In this document: one piece after another, positions 16,503 to 22,848 of the stretch | Layout: each line of letters begins with the position of its first letter | How positions within the stretch are numbered: position 1 is the stretch's first letter | Virus record (IMG/VR): IMGVR_UViG_3300044535_000515 | Location: 1-29,740 of that record | Direction: 5' to 3' (one strand) | DNA from: a virus | DNA length: 29,740 nucleotides | Translations under genes and position numbers: made by a program | The notes under the pieces: model-generated | Seen by the model: only the letters and a program-made list of their open reading frames with translations | Databases searched by the model: none | What the model was told of the DNA's origin: nothing

Positions 16503-16639
16503 GTGTTGGCCTCCTTTCGTGGTCGTCCTTTGCGGTTCCATGTGGCGGCTTGGGCTCGTTGGGCTGCCCATGCTGCTTGGGCTAGGCAGTCGGGGCATTG
16601 GGCTTCGTGGTGGTGGAGTTCGCAGGTGGGGCAGGTCAT
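16499..16639 (-). CDS. 46-residue double-CxxC zinc-ribbon protein
   Basis: A very short gene with strong support: AAGGAGA lies 8 bases before its ATG, and it overlaps both neighbours by ATGA. The protein starts MTCPTCELHHHEAQCPDC, with two C-x2-C pairs 11-12 residues apart and a His cluster between them, a compact zinc ribbon. The rest is an Ala/Gln/Trp helix and a basic tail (NRKGRPRKE) that could bind DNA or RNA. It is translationally linked to the kinase upstream and TerS downstream. Function unknown; an accessory role in modification or packaging is possible. Confidence 0.75.
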   Translation of the reverse strand: MTCPTCELHHHEAQCPDCLAQAAWAAQRAQAATWNRKGRPRKEANT

Positions 16640-17160
16640 GGGCGTTCTCCTTGTATGACGGTGGTTATGTCTTGGAGGGTTCTTGGGTTGTGGGGGTTGC
16701 AGATGAGGGTTCCTGGGTAGTGGGAGAGGTTGATGGCGCGGGTTTGGCGGCCTGCTATCCAGGTGGGGTTTTGTTGGGTTCCTCGGGCTTGGCGTTGGAG
16801 TTGGGCGTGGTGGGGGTTGTGGAGGTAGATGGGGAGGATGGTGTGGCCTGCGGCGTGGGCGGCGTCCCAGAACTTTGGGGAGGCGAGGCGGTCCCCTTCT
16901 CCGATGATGAGTTGGGTATTGGGTTGTTCCTGTACCCACGCGATTGCTTTGGGCATGGCGTTGTAGGGCAGGGTGTCGGTTCCTGGGTGTTTGGGGTTTT
17001 TCGGCGTTGGGTTTCCGAGGGTGGTGATGCCGTTGGGCCAGGTGGCGTGCGCGAACGGCTGGGGGTGGAACGTTGGTTCCCCCTCAGTGAAGTGGTCGAG
17101 AAGCTTCTTGGTGAGGGTGGATTTCCCTACGCCTGGTTCTCCGAATAGGTACACGATCAT
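16636..17160 (-). CDS. P-loop kinase-like protein, candidate modified-base DNA kinase
   Basis: This 174-residue protein starts at MIVYLFGEPG, overlapping the dioxygenase stop (ATGA); the longer frame upstream is an Arg/Pro-rich shadow of that gene. Walker A is GEPGVGKST (G7-T15). LIIGEGDR (84-91) is a probable Walker B-like strand, and R123-R138 (with NPTWIAGR) fits a lid with Arg residues. In thymidine-hypermodifying phages, P-loop kinases phosphorylate 5-hydroxymethyl bases in DNA, and families of this kind have been predicted next to TET/JBP genes. Sequence alone does not prove the substrate; a nucleotide kinase or packaging ATPase remains possible. The gene is unusually rich in His, Pro, Asn, Thr and Gln codons. 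Confidence 0.75.
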   Translation of the reverse strand: MIVYLFGEPGVGKSTLTKKLLDHFTEGEPTFHPQPFAHATWPNGITTLGNPTPKNPKHPGTDTLPYNAMPKAIAWVQEQPNTQLIIGEGDRLASPKFWDAAHAAGHTILPIYLHNPHHAQLQRQARGTQQNPTWIAGRQTRAINLSHYPGTLICNPHNPRTLQDITTVIQGERP

Positions 17161-18017
17161 TGGATGAGGCCCGAGTTCTTTTGGCGTTCGATGAGGCCGT
17201 CTTCTAGTTCGACTTGGCGTGCTTGGGCGCGGTGGAGGGCGTCGGCGCTGGAGGGGGCGTTCTGGAAGCGTTTGACGGAGTAGTAGACGGCGGTGAAGCG
17301 GTATCCGCCTTTGAGGCTGCTGGTGATGGGGGTGACTCCGTGCATCATTCGCATGGCGGGGAAGAAGTAGAGGTCGCCGTCGCGGCTGGGGAGGGTGATG
17401 TTGTGTTCCGCTATGTGGAAGTGGCCGCCTCTGGTGCCTGCGCGGAGGGTGAACATGGCTGACCATGTGCCGATGACGTTGTTGCGGTCATAGTGGTAGT
17501 AGAGGCCTGCGGTGTCGTTCACGATGCCGCTGGTCCAGCAGGTGTCCCCCATGCGCCAGTCGGGGTGGACGTTGGCGCGGGCGGCCACGTTGGCGGCGTT
17601 GGGTGAGGTGGGGCCGAGGTCGGTGAGGATGCCCTGTGCCTGGTGGGCGAAGCTTGCGATGGTGTTGTGGCCTTCGGGGTCGTGTGTGGCCCAGGCGGCT
17701 ACTGAGGGGGCGATTCGGCGCATCATGGCGCTGGGGGCGACGAAGCCGAATGCGTTGGTCTTGGACGCCATGCCGCCTGCGCGGGCGACGGTCCCGAATC
17801 GGTGGCGTTGCCGCATGATGGCGTGGCGGCAAGCTTCCCGTTCTGCTTCAGGCATGGAAGCGATGAGTGTGAGGGGCGCGCCTGTATCGGCGTCCACCAG
17901 GAGTACGTCCCCTGGGGGTAGCGGGGTGGGCTCCTGGGCTGGGACGCGCTTGTTGGCGAGGCCCTTGGCTTCCTCGTCACTGAGGACTCTGGTGAGGCCG
18001 ATGATTTCCACGGTCAC
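17157..18017 (-). CDS. TET/JBP-like 2-oxoglutarate/Fe(II) dioxygenase, candidate DNA base oxidase
   Basis: This 286-residue protein starts at GTG, which overlaps the ParB-like stop (GTGA). The double-stranded beta-helix iron site is complete: H175-Y-D177 (in YYHYDRNN), distal H226 (MMHGVTP), and R240 in GGYRFTAVYYSV, which would bind 2-oxoglutarate. The surrounding pattern, with SGIVNDT before H-x-D, a Gly-Gly strand after it and GDLYFFP before the distal His, matches phage TET/JBP enzymes as I know them, as does the N-terminal GGMASKTNAFGF segment. Phage TET enzymes oxidise 5-methylcytosine to 5-hydroxymethylcytosine in DNA; JBP enzymes oxidise thymine. Which base is used here is unknown, and no C5-methyltransferase is visible in the window. 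Confidence 0.82.
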   Translation of the reverse strand: MTVEIIGLTRVLSDEEAKGLANKRVPAQEPTPLPPGDVLLVDADTGAPLTLIASMPEAEREACRHAIMRQRHRFGTVARAGGMASKTNAFGFVAPSAMMRRIAPSVAAWATHDPEGHNTIASFAHQAQGILTDLGPTSPNAANVAARANVHPDWRMGDTCWTSGIVNDTAGLYYHYDRNNVIGTWSAMFTLRAGTRGGHFHIAEHNITLPSRDGDLYFFPAMRMMHGVTPITSSLKGGYRFTAVYYSVKRFQNAPSSADALHRAQARQVELEDGLIERQKNSGLIQ

Positions 18018-18652
18018 TCCCCTAGGTAGGCGGTGAGGGCCCGTAGGACGGCGTCAGCGTTGTTGTCTGCCCCAGCCTTCTCCCGTGCCTGGGAGAGGAG
18101 CCCTGTGACGTCCTGGTATTCCGTCAGCGGGTAGGCGAGGATGATCGTGCGAACCGTCTTGGCGGCGTAGTCGTCGAATAGCTCCTCAGAGTTCTTCTTC
18201 CGATACACGCCCTCCTCGTCGAGGAAGGAAATCGGGTTCGGGGTCCCCTGGGGGTCAATGTCAGCGAAGCCCGCCAGGTTCTTCAGGTCGGTCAGGTCGT
18301 CCAGGGCGTAGCCCGTGCCGCCCAGGTCAGCGCCGAAGTCAGTCAGGATGCCCAGGAGGTCGCCGTCGTCGTAGTAGCCCAGGTCACTCGTGCGGTTATC
18401 CGCGAGAAGGATGCGCTTCGCCTGCTCGTCATCAACGTCCAGTACCCACGCGGCTACCTCTGCCCAGCCGAGCTTCTCAGCAGCCTGGACGGTGTGGTTG
18501 CCTGCGATGATGTAGTTCGTGCCAGCCTGGACGACGATGGGGCGGAACTGCCCGTTCGCTTCCAGCGACTCTGCGATGGCATCCACGTTGCCCCTGCGCG
18601 GGTTCCCAGGGAACGGGGTCAGGGTGTCGATGCTGACGTTGATGGTTTCCAT
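18014..18652 (-). CDS. ParB-like (Srx-fold) domain protein of the modification cassette
   Basis: This 212-residue protein starts at METINVSIDT, with GGGAGG 6 bases upstream; the longer frame lacks a good site and crosses a hairpin. An N-terminal ParB/sulfiredoxin-like domain (about 1-90) shows GQFRPIVVQ, then IIAGNHTVQAAEKLG in place of the usual GxHR motif, and ADNR at 84-87. The C-terminal half is acidic and of unknown fold. Phage ParB-like proteins may act as nucleases or nucleotide-using enzymes, and they recur next to TET/JBP oxidases in reported phage DNA-modification loci. No partition partner (ParA) is present, arguing against chromosome or plasmid segregation. Confidence 0.82.
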   Translation of the reverse strand: METINVSIDTLTPFPGNPRRGNVDAIAESLEANGQFRPIVVQAGTNYIIAGNHTVQAAEKLGWAEVAAWVLDVDDEQAKRILLADNRTSDLGYYDDGDLLGILTDFGADLGGTGYALDDLTDLKNLAGFADIDPQGTPNPISFLDEEGVYRKKNSEELFDDYAAKTVRTIILAYPLTEYQDVTGLLSQAREKAGADNNADAVLRALTAYLGE

Positions 18653-18674
18653 GCGTACCTCCCGTAGTGGTGGT

Positions 18675-18728
18675 GGGGCGGCGGGAGGTACCAACACACG
18701 GGAGTAAGTTGCTCTCTCCCGCCGCCCC
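18675..18728 (-). terminator. G+C-rich hairpin between SSB and the ParB-like gene
   Basis: A perfect 13-bp inverted repeat (GGGGCGGCGGGAG at 18675-18687, complement at 18716-18728) has a 28-base loop and lies in the 122-base gap after the SSB gene. No T run follows. It probably ends or attenuates the replication operon before the modification and packaging genes. The same core (GGGCGGCGGG) occurs in the hairpin at 24172-24199. Confidence 0.55.
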
Positions 18729-18774
18729 GAAGTGAGCATACCGCCTACTCACGGTAGTCACTTAGCCGACACGT

Positions 18775-19149
18775 TTACCAGGGTGAGTCCTCAGCCTGGC
18801 CACCAGCCACCTTCGGAAGCTTCGGGATGACCCCGACCTCGTCTGCGGTGATCTCCAGGCTGGTGCGCTGCTCACCTTCCTTGGTCGTGTAGGACCGCTG
18901 GGTCAGGCGGCCATCGACGATGACGCGCTTGCCCTTCTGGACGTCCTCGACGGCGGCCTCAGCGAGGCGGCCCCAGAGGGTGACGCGGAACCAGATGGTT
19001 TCCCCATCGCCCCAGTTCCCCGAGGAGTCCTTGACCCTGGGGGTGTTGGCCACGCTGAACGACGCGACGGCCCTGCCTGACTCCAGGAACTTCAGCTCAG
19101 GCTCCGAGCCGACGTTCCCAGTTACCGTGATTCTTCCTTCACCAGACAC
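18775..19149 (-). CDS. ssb: single-stranded DNA-binding protein
   Basis: This 124-residue protein starts at GTG with GAGGAG about 6 bases upstream, inside the last codons of the HNH gene. It has the OB-fold SSB pattern: ITVTGNVGSEPELKF, ASFSVANTPR, a WFRVTLWGRLAE strand, and KGKRVIVDGRL. It ends in a short acidic tip EDSPW, an aromatic-ended variant of the usual DDIPF tip that recruits repair and replication partners. The linker before the tip is very short compared with bacterial SSBs, typical of phage versions. It protects single strands during replication and recombination. Confidence 0.96.
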   Translation of the reverse strand: MSGEGRITVTGNVGSEPELKFLESGRAVASFSVANTPRVKDSSGNWGDGETIWFRVTLWGRLAEAAVEDVQKGKRVIVDGRLTQRSYTTKEGEQRTSLEITADEVGVIPKLPKVAGGQAEDSPW

Positions 19150-19435
19150 TATTCATCTCCTCTAACGGTTCGGGCTCGGCCCATCCTTTGATGAGCCAGC
19201 CCCTTGTGTAGGACTCACGCGGGTTTGCGTGAATCCAGGCGTGGCAGGCGGGCGACACGACCATCAGGTTCGTGACCGTGTCGGGGCCGCCCTGGGATTT
19301 CATCTTGCGGTGATGCAGGTGGTAGCCCGTGAGAACTTCCCCGCATCTGTCGCAGTAGCCGCCAGCCCTGGCGATTACCGCTGATGCGATTGCCTTATCC
19401 AAGGTGGTGAAGGCAATCGAGGCACAGGTGGACAA
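19139..19435 (-). CDS. HNH endonuclease (HNH_1 type), between small zinc genes and SSB
   Basis: About 98 residues if translation starts at TTG 19435; no good ribosome site is visible, and TTG at 19402 is an alternative, so the N-terminus is uncertain. The core is clear: YCDRCGEVLTGYHLHHR, then a loop with GGPDTVTNLMVVSPACHAWIH, giving the two CxxC-type metal ligands and the catalytic HH, N and H residues. It overlaps the preceding 36-residue zinc gene and the SSB start. A role in replication or recombination, as a homing enzyme, or as a host-takeover nuclease are all possible. Confidence 0.85.
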   Translation of the reverse strand: MSTCASIAFTTLDKAIASAVIARAGGYCDRCGEVLTGYHLHHRKMKSQGGPDTVTNLMVVSPACHAWIHANPRESYTRGWLIKGWAEPEPLEEMNSVW

Positions 19436-19505
19436 CGTGGGGTCCGTCGTCGTTTCCGCAGGATTCGCAGGTGGGGGTGGGGTCGGTCTGGCAGCACTTC
19501 GCCAT
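19395..19505 (-). CDS. 36-residue zinc-ribbon protein
   Basis: A short gene starting MAKCCQTDPT, with a GGGGGA ribosome site 8 bases upstream and an ATG that overlaps the previous stop by one base (TGATG). The protein has CESCG and CLDC pairs about 20 residues apart plus two or three His, enough for one zinc site. Its 3' end lies within the HNH gene in another frame. No family is recognised; it is one of four tiny Cys-rich proteins in this phage. Confidence 0.6.
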   Translation of the reverse strand: MAKCCQTDPTPTCESCGNDDGPHVVHLCLDCLHHLG

Positions 19506-19669
19506 CAGAACGTCCCCCTGCCCGTGCGGGACAACTTGGTGTTGGCCTGGACGCACATACGGCACTCCCTGTTTCCGCCGTAGCGGTAGATGTAAGCGTC
19601 GGGGGTGGTCAGGTCGTGGCCTTTCTCGCAGACGGTGAACGGGGACATGCCGATACAGGTTCTGTCCAT
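19505..19669 (-). CDS. 54-residue zinc module resembling the C-terminus of the HNH endonuclease at 14.4 kb
   Basis: The protein has VCEKGHDLTTPD and ECRMCVQANT, the pattern C-x2-GH...C-x2-C, followed by a short basic tail. This matches the C-terminal module of the phage's own HNH endonuclease (CLNGHPFD...CRTCAREW), so it appears to be a free-standing copy of that zinc-binding module. The ATG at 19669 is given; GTG at 19675, two codons earlier, would overlap the NADAR stop (GTGA) and is equally plausible. It ends one base into the next start. Confidence 0.65.
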   Translation of the reverse strand: MDRTCIGMSPFTVCEKGHDLTTPDAYIYRYGGNRECRMCVQANTKLSRTGRGTF

Positions 19670-19671
19670 GG

Positions 19672-20205
19672 TCACGCACCTGCCCGAAGCCGAGCGCGGA
19701 CTTCCATCAACTGCGTGCCGAGCCAGTTCGTGCCAGGGCGCTCGAACGGGTGGTCGCTGGCGGCCAGGTCCACGCCCCAGATTTCATCCCCCCAGAGGGT
19801 CCCCTCCTGGATGTAGGCGTCGCCCGTGGCCAGAAGCTTCGCGGCCAGGTCCACGTTCTGGTCGAACTTGGCCCAGACGATCTCGTGCATGACGTTGAAC
19901 TTGATCGCTTCCCAGTCGGGGCGCAGCGGGCACTTGCGCCCGTAGGACTTGGCTGAGCCAGGGCCTTCCGCGTGGGCGATCAGGTCGCGCCAGGCTTCGG
20001 CGTCGTGGTCGTCGGGGTCCACCTTGGCCCACGCGAAAGCATGTTCCGTGGTGGGGAACTCCAGCCCCAGGTAAGTGACGGGGCGCTCGTAGAAGTTGGA
20101 CATGAACGCATAGGGCTGGGGGCCCATGAAGTCATCCAGCCAGTCGATGATGCGCTCGGGGCGCCTATTGACGTCGCGCAGGGTGATGGTGGTTCTAGTG
20201 GTCAC
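19672..20205 (-). CDS. NADAR-family (YbiA-like) protein
   Basis: This 177-residue protein starts at GTG, with AAAGGAG 9 bases upstream. Family motifs are clear: FMSNFYERPV (F34-S36-N37-F38), FPTTEHAFAWAK (E54, H55, W59, K61), a central KSYGRK, EGTLWGDEIWG (W138-G139) and the C-terminal GTNWLGTQLMEVR. NADAR proteins are N-glycosidases acting on ADP-ribose-related or riboflavin-intermediate substrates; some remove ADP-ribose from guanine in DNA. In a phage this could reverse ADP-ribosylation by host defences or by its own toxin, or alter NAD metabolites. The substrate cannot be told from sequence. Confidence 0.9.
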   Translation of the reverse strand: MTTRTTITLRDVNRRPERIIDWLDDFMGPQPYAFMSNFYERPVTYLGLEFPTTEHAFAWAKVDPDDHDAEAWRDLIAHAEGPGSAKSYGRKCPLRPDWEAIKFNVMHEIVWAKFDQNVDLAAKLLATGDAYIQEGTLWGDEIWGVDLAASDHPFERPGTNWLGTQLMEVRARLRAGA

Positions 20206-20232
20206 TTCCGTGACTCCTTTCGGTTGGTTGAG

Positions 20233-20727
20233 TTAGCGGTTTCCGCCGTAGGACGCCATGCCCAGGCGGCAGGAATGGCGACCACCAGCCCAGTGATGGG
20301 CTCCAGCACCATCGCCCCTCCAGCCCAAGACGGTCCAGAAGGCCATGTCCTGGTAGTAGCGGTTCCACGTATGGGCGGGGCGGTGGCGGAGGATGTAGGA
20401 GATCGTTTCTCCGCGTTCCTTGCCGAACATGGTGCGGAGTTCGGGCCGCATCATCCAGGCGGCGCCGATGGCGAGGGCCTTGGTCATCTGGTAGGTGCCC
20501 TGGTAGAGGCCGTTGGAGCCTGTGCCCCAATACTGGCCGCGCCCTTCACGCTGGGCGACGCACTTGCGGTACTCCTCGTTCTTCTTCTGGAAGAACTTGC
20601 CCTTGTAAGCGGAGGTCTTGATGCCCGTCTGGGCGGGGTCAGTCTTTGCCACCACCACGGGGGGCGCGGTTTCGGTTGCCACGGGGGCCAGTAACAGCGC
20701 CCCAGCCAGCAGCATCTCGGTAATCAA
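20233..20727 (-). CDS. secreted lysozyme-like / transglycosylase-like protein
   Basis: About 164 residues if started at TTG 20727, which overlaps the previous stop (TTGA) with AAGGAGG just upstream; ATG at 20715 is an alternative. The N-terminus (MLLAGALLLAP) looks like a signal peptide core. Residues 50-160 have a lysozyme-like pattern: CVAQREGRGQYWG (candidate catalytic E61), then a YQGTYQM segment and WNRYYQDMAFWTVLGW, ending in a HW-GGR-C segment. It resembles Rpf/SLT-like domains of actinobacteria. It may cut peptidoglycan. Its place among replication genes is odd for an endolysin, and no holin adjoins it. Confidence 0.65.
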   Translation of the reverse strand: MITEMLLAGALLLAPVATETAPPVVVAKTDPAQTGIKTSAYKGKFFQKKNEEYRKCVAQREGRGQYWGTGSNGLYQGTYQMTKALAIGAAWMMRPELRTMFGKERGETISYILRHRPAHTWNRYYQDMAFWTVLGWRGDGAGAHHWAGGRHSCRLGMASYGGNR

Positions 20728-21131
20728 GCCGCCTCCTTGCTGAGCGCCGTGCGCTCCCATACGGCGATCACCGCCCCGTGACTGCGCGGGGTGCGTGACT
20801 TCGTGTAGCCGATCTGCTTGATGTAGCCCTGCTTGCTGAGTGCTGTCATGGTGGCTCCTACTGCGTTGTTCTTGTTGGTGCCGCTGGTCCCTGACGGGAG
20901 GCCCAGTTCGGAAGTGACAAGCTCGCTGGTGAGGTGAGTGCCAGGAAGCTGGGCACGTACCCAGTTGGCGGCACGTTCGGCCCAGGCATCGTTGTTGACG
21001 AGGGCCTGGGTCTGGCCGCGCTCCTTGGCGATGAGGCCGCAGACGTTGCAGTTAGCCCCGTGGCAGGCGTGCTTCTTTTCGCGCTGGCCTTCCCACGTGT
21101 CGAACAGGCCCATCTGGTTTTCAGTATTCAT
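20724..21131 (-). CDS. winged-helix protein with N-terminal clamp-binding-like motif
   Basis: This 135-residue protein starts at MNTENQMGLF, with AAAAGGAG upstream. Q6-M-G-L-F10 fits the QxxLF peptide that binds the DNA polymerase sliding clamp. A short Cys/His knot (HACHGANCNVCG) follows, then helices, and a C-terminal winged-helix-like domain (about 60-125) with a hairpin of basic residues (YTKSRTPRSH). It lies directly downstream of the helicase. A replication or transcription accessory is likely, but no named family is recognised. Confidence 0.7.
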   Translation of the reverse strand: MNTENQMGLFDTWEGQREKKHACHGANCNVCGLIAKERGQTQALVNNDAWAERAANWVRAQLPGTHLTSELVTSELGLPSGTSGTNKNNAVGATMTALSKQGYIKQIGYTKSRTPRSHGAVIAVWERTALSKEAA

Positions 21132-21169
21132 CGGATCTCCTTTTCTGCGCCTGGTTAGTTTACCTGGTT

Positions 21170-21188
21170 TGACCACCCGAAGTGGTCA
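21170..21188. promoter_or_regulatory. 7-bp dyad TGACCAC-N5-GTGGTCA after the helicase gene
   Basis: A perfect inverted repeat with a 5-base centre sits in the 77-base gap between the helicase stop and the next ribosome site. TGACCAC also occurs in the tandem repeats before the scaffold gene. It could be an operator or a weak hairpin. The adjoining minus-strand sequence GGTAAACTAACC resembles one in the divergent early control region. Confidence 0.35.
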
Positions 21189-21208
21189 GGGTGGGCAAGC
21201 GAGTTGAG

Positions 21209-22474
21209 TTATTCGGTCAGGCCCTCGGCCACGGTGTCCCGCAGCCACCAGTAAGACCCGTCGTTCGGGGTCTTGATGCGCTTCGGCCACCAGGTTTCAT
21301 CCCGAGAGCCGCGCCACTTCTCCACCGAGCCAGTACGGCCACAGCGATTACAGTCGGCTTCCTTGTGGGCTTCGCACAGTTCCTTGCGGAGTCCGATGCC
21401 CTGGCTGGCCCAGCGGCGCAGCGCAGATGAGCCAATGGGCCGCATAGCGCGCCGCCCATCGGGCCCCTCGTTGCCCATGTGATGCTCCAGCACCACGGAT
21501 ACCCCCTCGGACATGATGTGTTCCAGGGGGCGCTGGAACTTCCGCGTCTCGTCCTCGTCGGTGTAGCCACGGCTGGTGACGAGGTACAGCGGCCCGATCA
21601 CCAGGATGTCGGGGCGGTGGTGGTGGACAAGCCCACGCAAGAAGCCCTGGTCCGTCGGGTCGGTCAGATCGAACCTGCCCTGGCAGGGGTGGACTGCGAT
21701 GCGGTCCATCTGCTCCTGGCCGAACCTTCCATGCTTGGCCGCCTGAACTCCCACCTGGCGAAGCTGGTTCTGGATCTGCCCAGGGGTGTATTCGCCATCG
21801 ACGATCAAGGTGCGGCGCGGCTCGTAGTCCTTGGAGCGGTCCCACGGGTCGAACGGGTCGATGCCCATTGACGACGCGACGGCGATCTGGCGGAGGAACA
21901 CGGACTTACCCATGCCCTCGGTAGCCGTGACCATCAGGGACGTACCTGCGGGGAGCAGGCGCGGGATGGCCCACGACTGGTTCGGGAACTCCATCGCCAT
22001 GAACTGAGTCATCGTCGTGGCTTCCACCTTCGCCCCCGCCGTGGTGGCGGCCTTGGTCAGGTGGTCGGCACGCTGCTGGATGAACTCCACCGTCGAAGCG
22101 ACGGAACTGTTCTTGGCCATGTTGTCGATCTGGGCTGAGAACACACCCAGTTCCCGAGCCAGGTAGCGCTCGGCCAGAATGTTGATCTGGGTGTGGGGGC
22201 TGAGGACGTAGCGGCTGGCCTCCATCAGGTCCAGAAGCTTCGTAACCTCCACGCGAGGCCCATCACCCTTAGACCGCATCCTTTCCATGACGGTCATCGG
22301 GTCGATGGGGTCCTCGCGCACCAGCATTCCGACCATGTGCTCAGCCACGGTGGAGCGCCAGCCCGAGAACTGGCGCGGCTCCAGGGCCTCCATGAAATGC
22401 TTGCCGAGCCCCTTGGGGTCAGCGAGGAGGCATCCGAGGACTTCCTCCTCCAGGCGGTCAAGTACCTCGGTCAC
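21209..22474 (-). CDS. replicative helicase / RepA-like RecA-fold ATPase
   Basis: About 421 residues; two GTG codons stand together and the second (22474) gives a GTGA overlap and better spacing from AAGGAG. The N-terminal 150 residues resemble a DnaB N-domain (helical, EEEVLGCLLAD). The RecA-like core has Walker A ATEGMGKS (about 185-192), a Glu after the first strand (IVDGEY), a Walker B strand DILVIGP (290-296) and an EHHMG sensor-like segment. A Cys cluster (CNRCG) near 376-379 is an addition. It should unwind the replication fork, working with the loader-like and initiator genes upstream. Confidence 0.88.
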   Translation of the reverse strand: MTEVLDRLEEEVLGCLLADPKGLGKHFMEALEPRQFSGWRSTVAEHMVGMLVREDPIDPMTVMERMRSKGDGPRVEVTKLLDLMEASRYVLSPHTQINILAERYLARELGVFSAQIDNMAKNSSVASTVEFIQQRADHLTKAATTAGAKVEATTMTQFMAMEFPNQSWAIPRLLPAGTSLMVTATEGMGKSVFLRQIAVASSMGIDPFDPWDRSKDYEPRRTLIVDGEYTPGQIQNQLRQVGVQAAKHGRFGQEQMDRIAVHPCQGRFDLTDPTDQGFLRGLVHHHRPDILVIGPLYLVTSRGYTDEDETRKFQRPLEHIMSEGVSVVLEHHMGNEGPDGRRAMRPIGSSALRRWASQGIGLRKELCEAHKEADCNRCGRTGSVEKWRGSRDETWWPKRIKTPNDGSYWWLRDTVAEGLTE

Positions 22475-22848
22475 CACTCGCTCCTTGCCTCAACAGCCAG
22501 CGGCTTCGGGAAGTGGCCGAGGGAGGCCTTGGTCTCGCGCGCCTTGGCCAGGCACTCGTCGGTAGTCATCTCGCCCTTGTCGCGAAGCTCCCAGAGGGGC
22601 TTCATGATGGCGCCGTAGTCGGCCACCTTCTTGCGCCGCCAGCCTTCGCACACCTTGGCAGCCGTCAGGCCGCCCTCGTTCGTGCCGTAGTAGTCAGCCA
22701 CGAACTCGTACAGCCACGCGGCGCTCAGGTCGGGGGCGTTCTTGTTGAGGACGGCAGCCCAGGACATGACGGTCACGTCGTCCACGACCATGTACGGCTC
22801 GTGGGGCTTCATGAACGTCAGCATCTTGACGATCTCGGTCTGGTTCAT
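22471..22848 (-). CDS. possible helicase loader (G39P-like)
   Basis: This 125-residue protein overlaps the initiator stop (ATGA) and the helicase start. Its size, its place between a winged-helix initiator and a DnaB-like helicase, and an N-terminal helical pattern (EIVKMLTFM..., VMSWAAVLN) resemble helicase loaders of the SPP1 gp39 type. The C-terminal part has a basic WRRKKVADYGAI segment. No ATPase motif is present. The call rests on context; a replisome organiser role is also possible. Confidence 0.5.
   Translation of the reverse strand: MNQTEIVKMLTFMKPHEPYMVVDDVTVMSWAAVLNKNAPDLSAAWLYEFVADYYGTNEGGLTAAKVCEGWRRKKVADYGAIMKPLWELRDKGEMTTDECLAKARETKASLGHFPKPLAVEARSEW

Noticed and set aside
16501-17148. 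215-codon plus-strand open frame rich in Gly, Val and Trp
   Set aside because: It is antisense to the P-loop kinase and zinc-ribbon genes, which have good ribosome sites and motifs; its composition follows the G/T-rich plus strand.
18014-18652. ParB-like protein as part of a plasmid partition system
   Set aside because: There is no ParA or parS-like repeat; the gene is coupled to a dioxygenase and kinase.
21170-21188. Dyad as a UUCG-tetraloop terminator
   Set aside because: The perfect 7-bp arms enclose a five-base loop, and pairing around a strict UUCG loop creates a mismatch; no T run follows.
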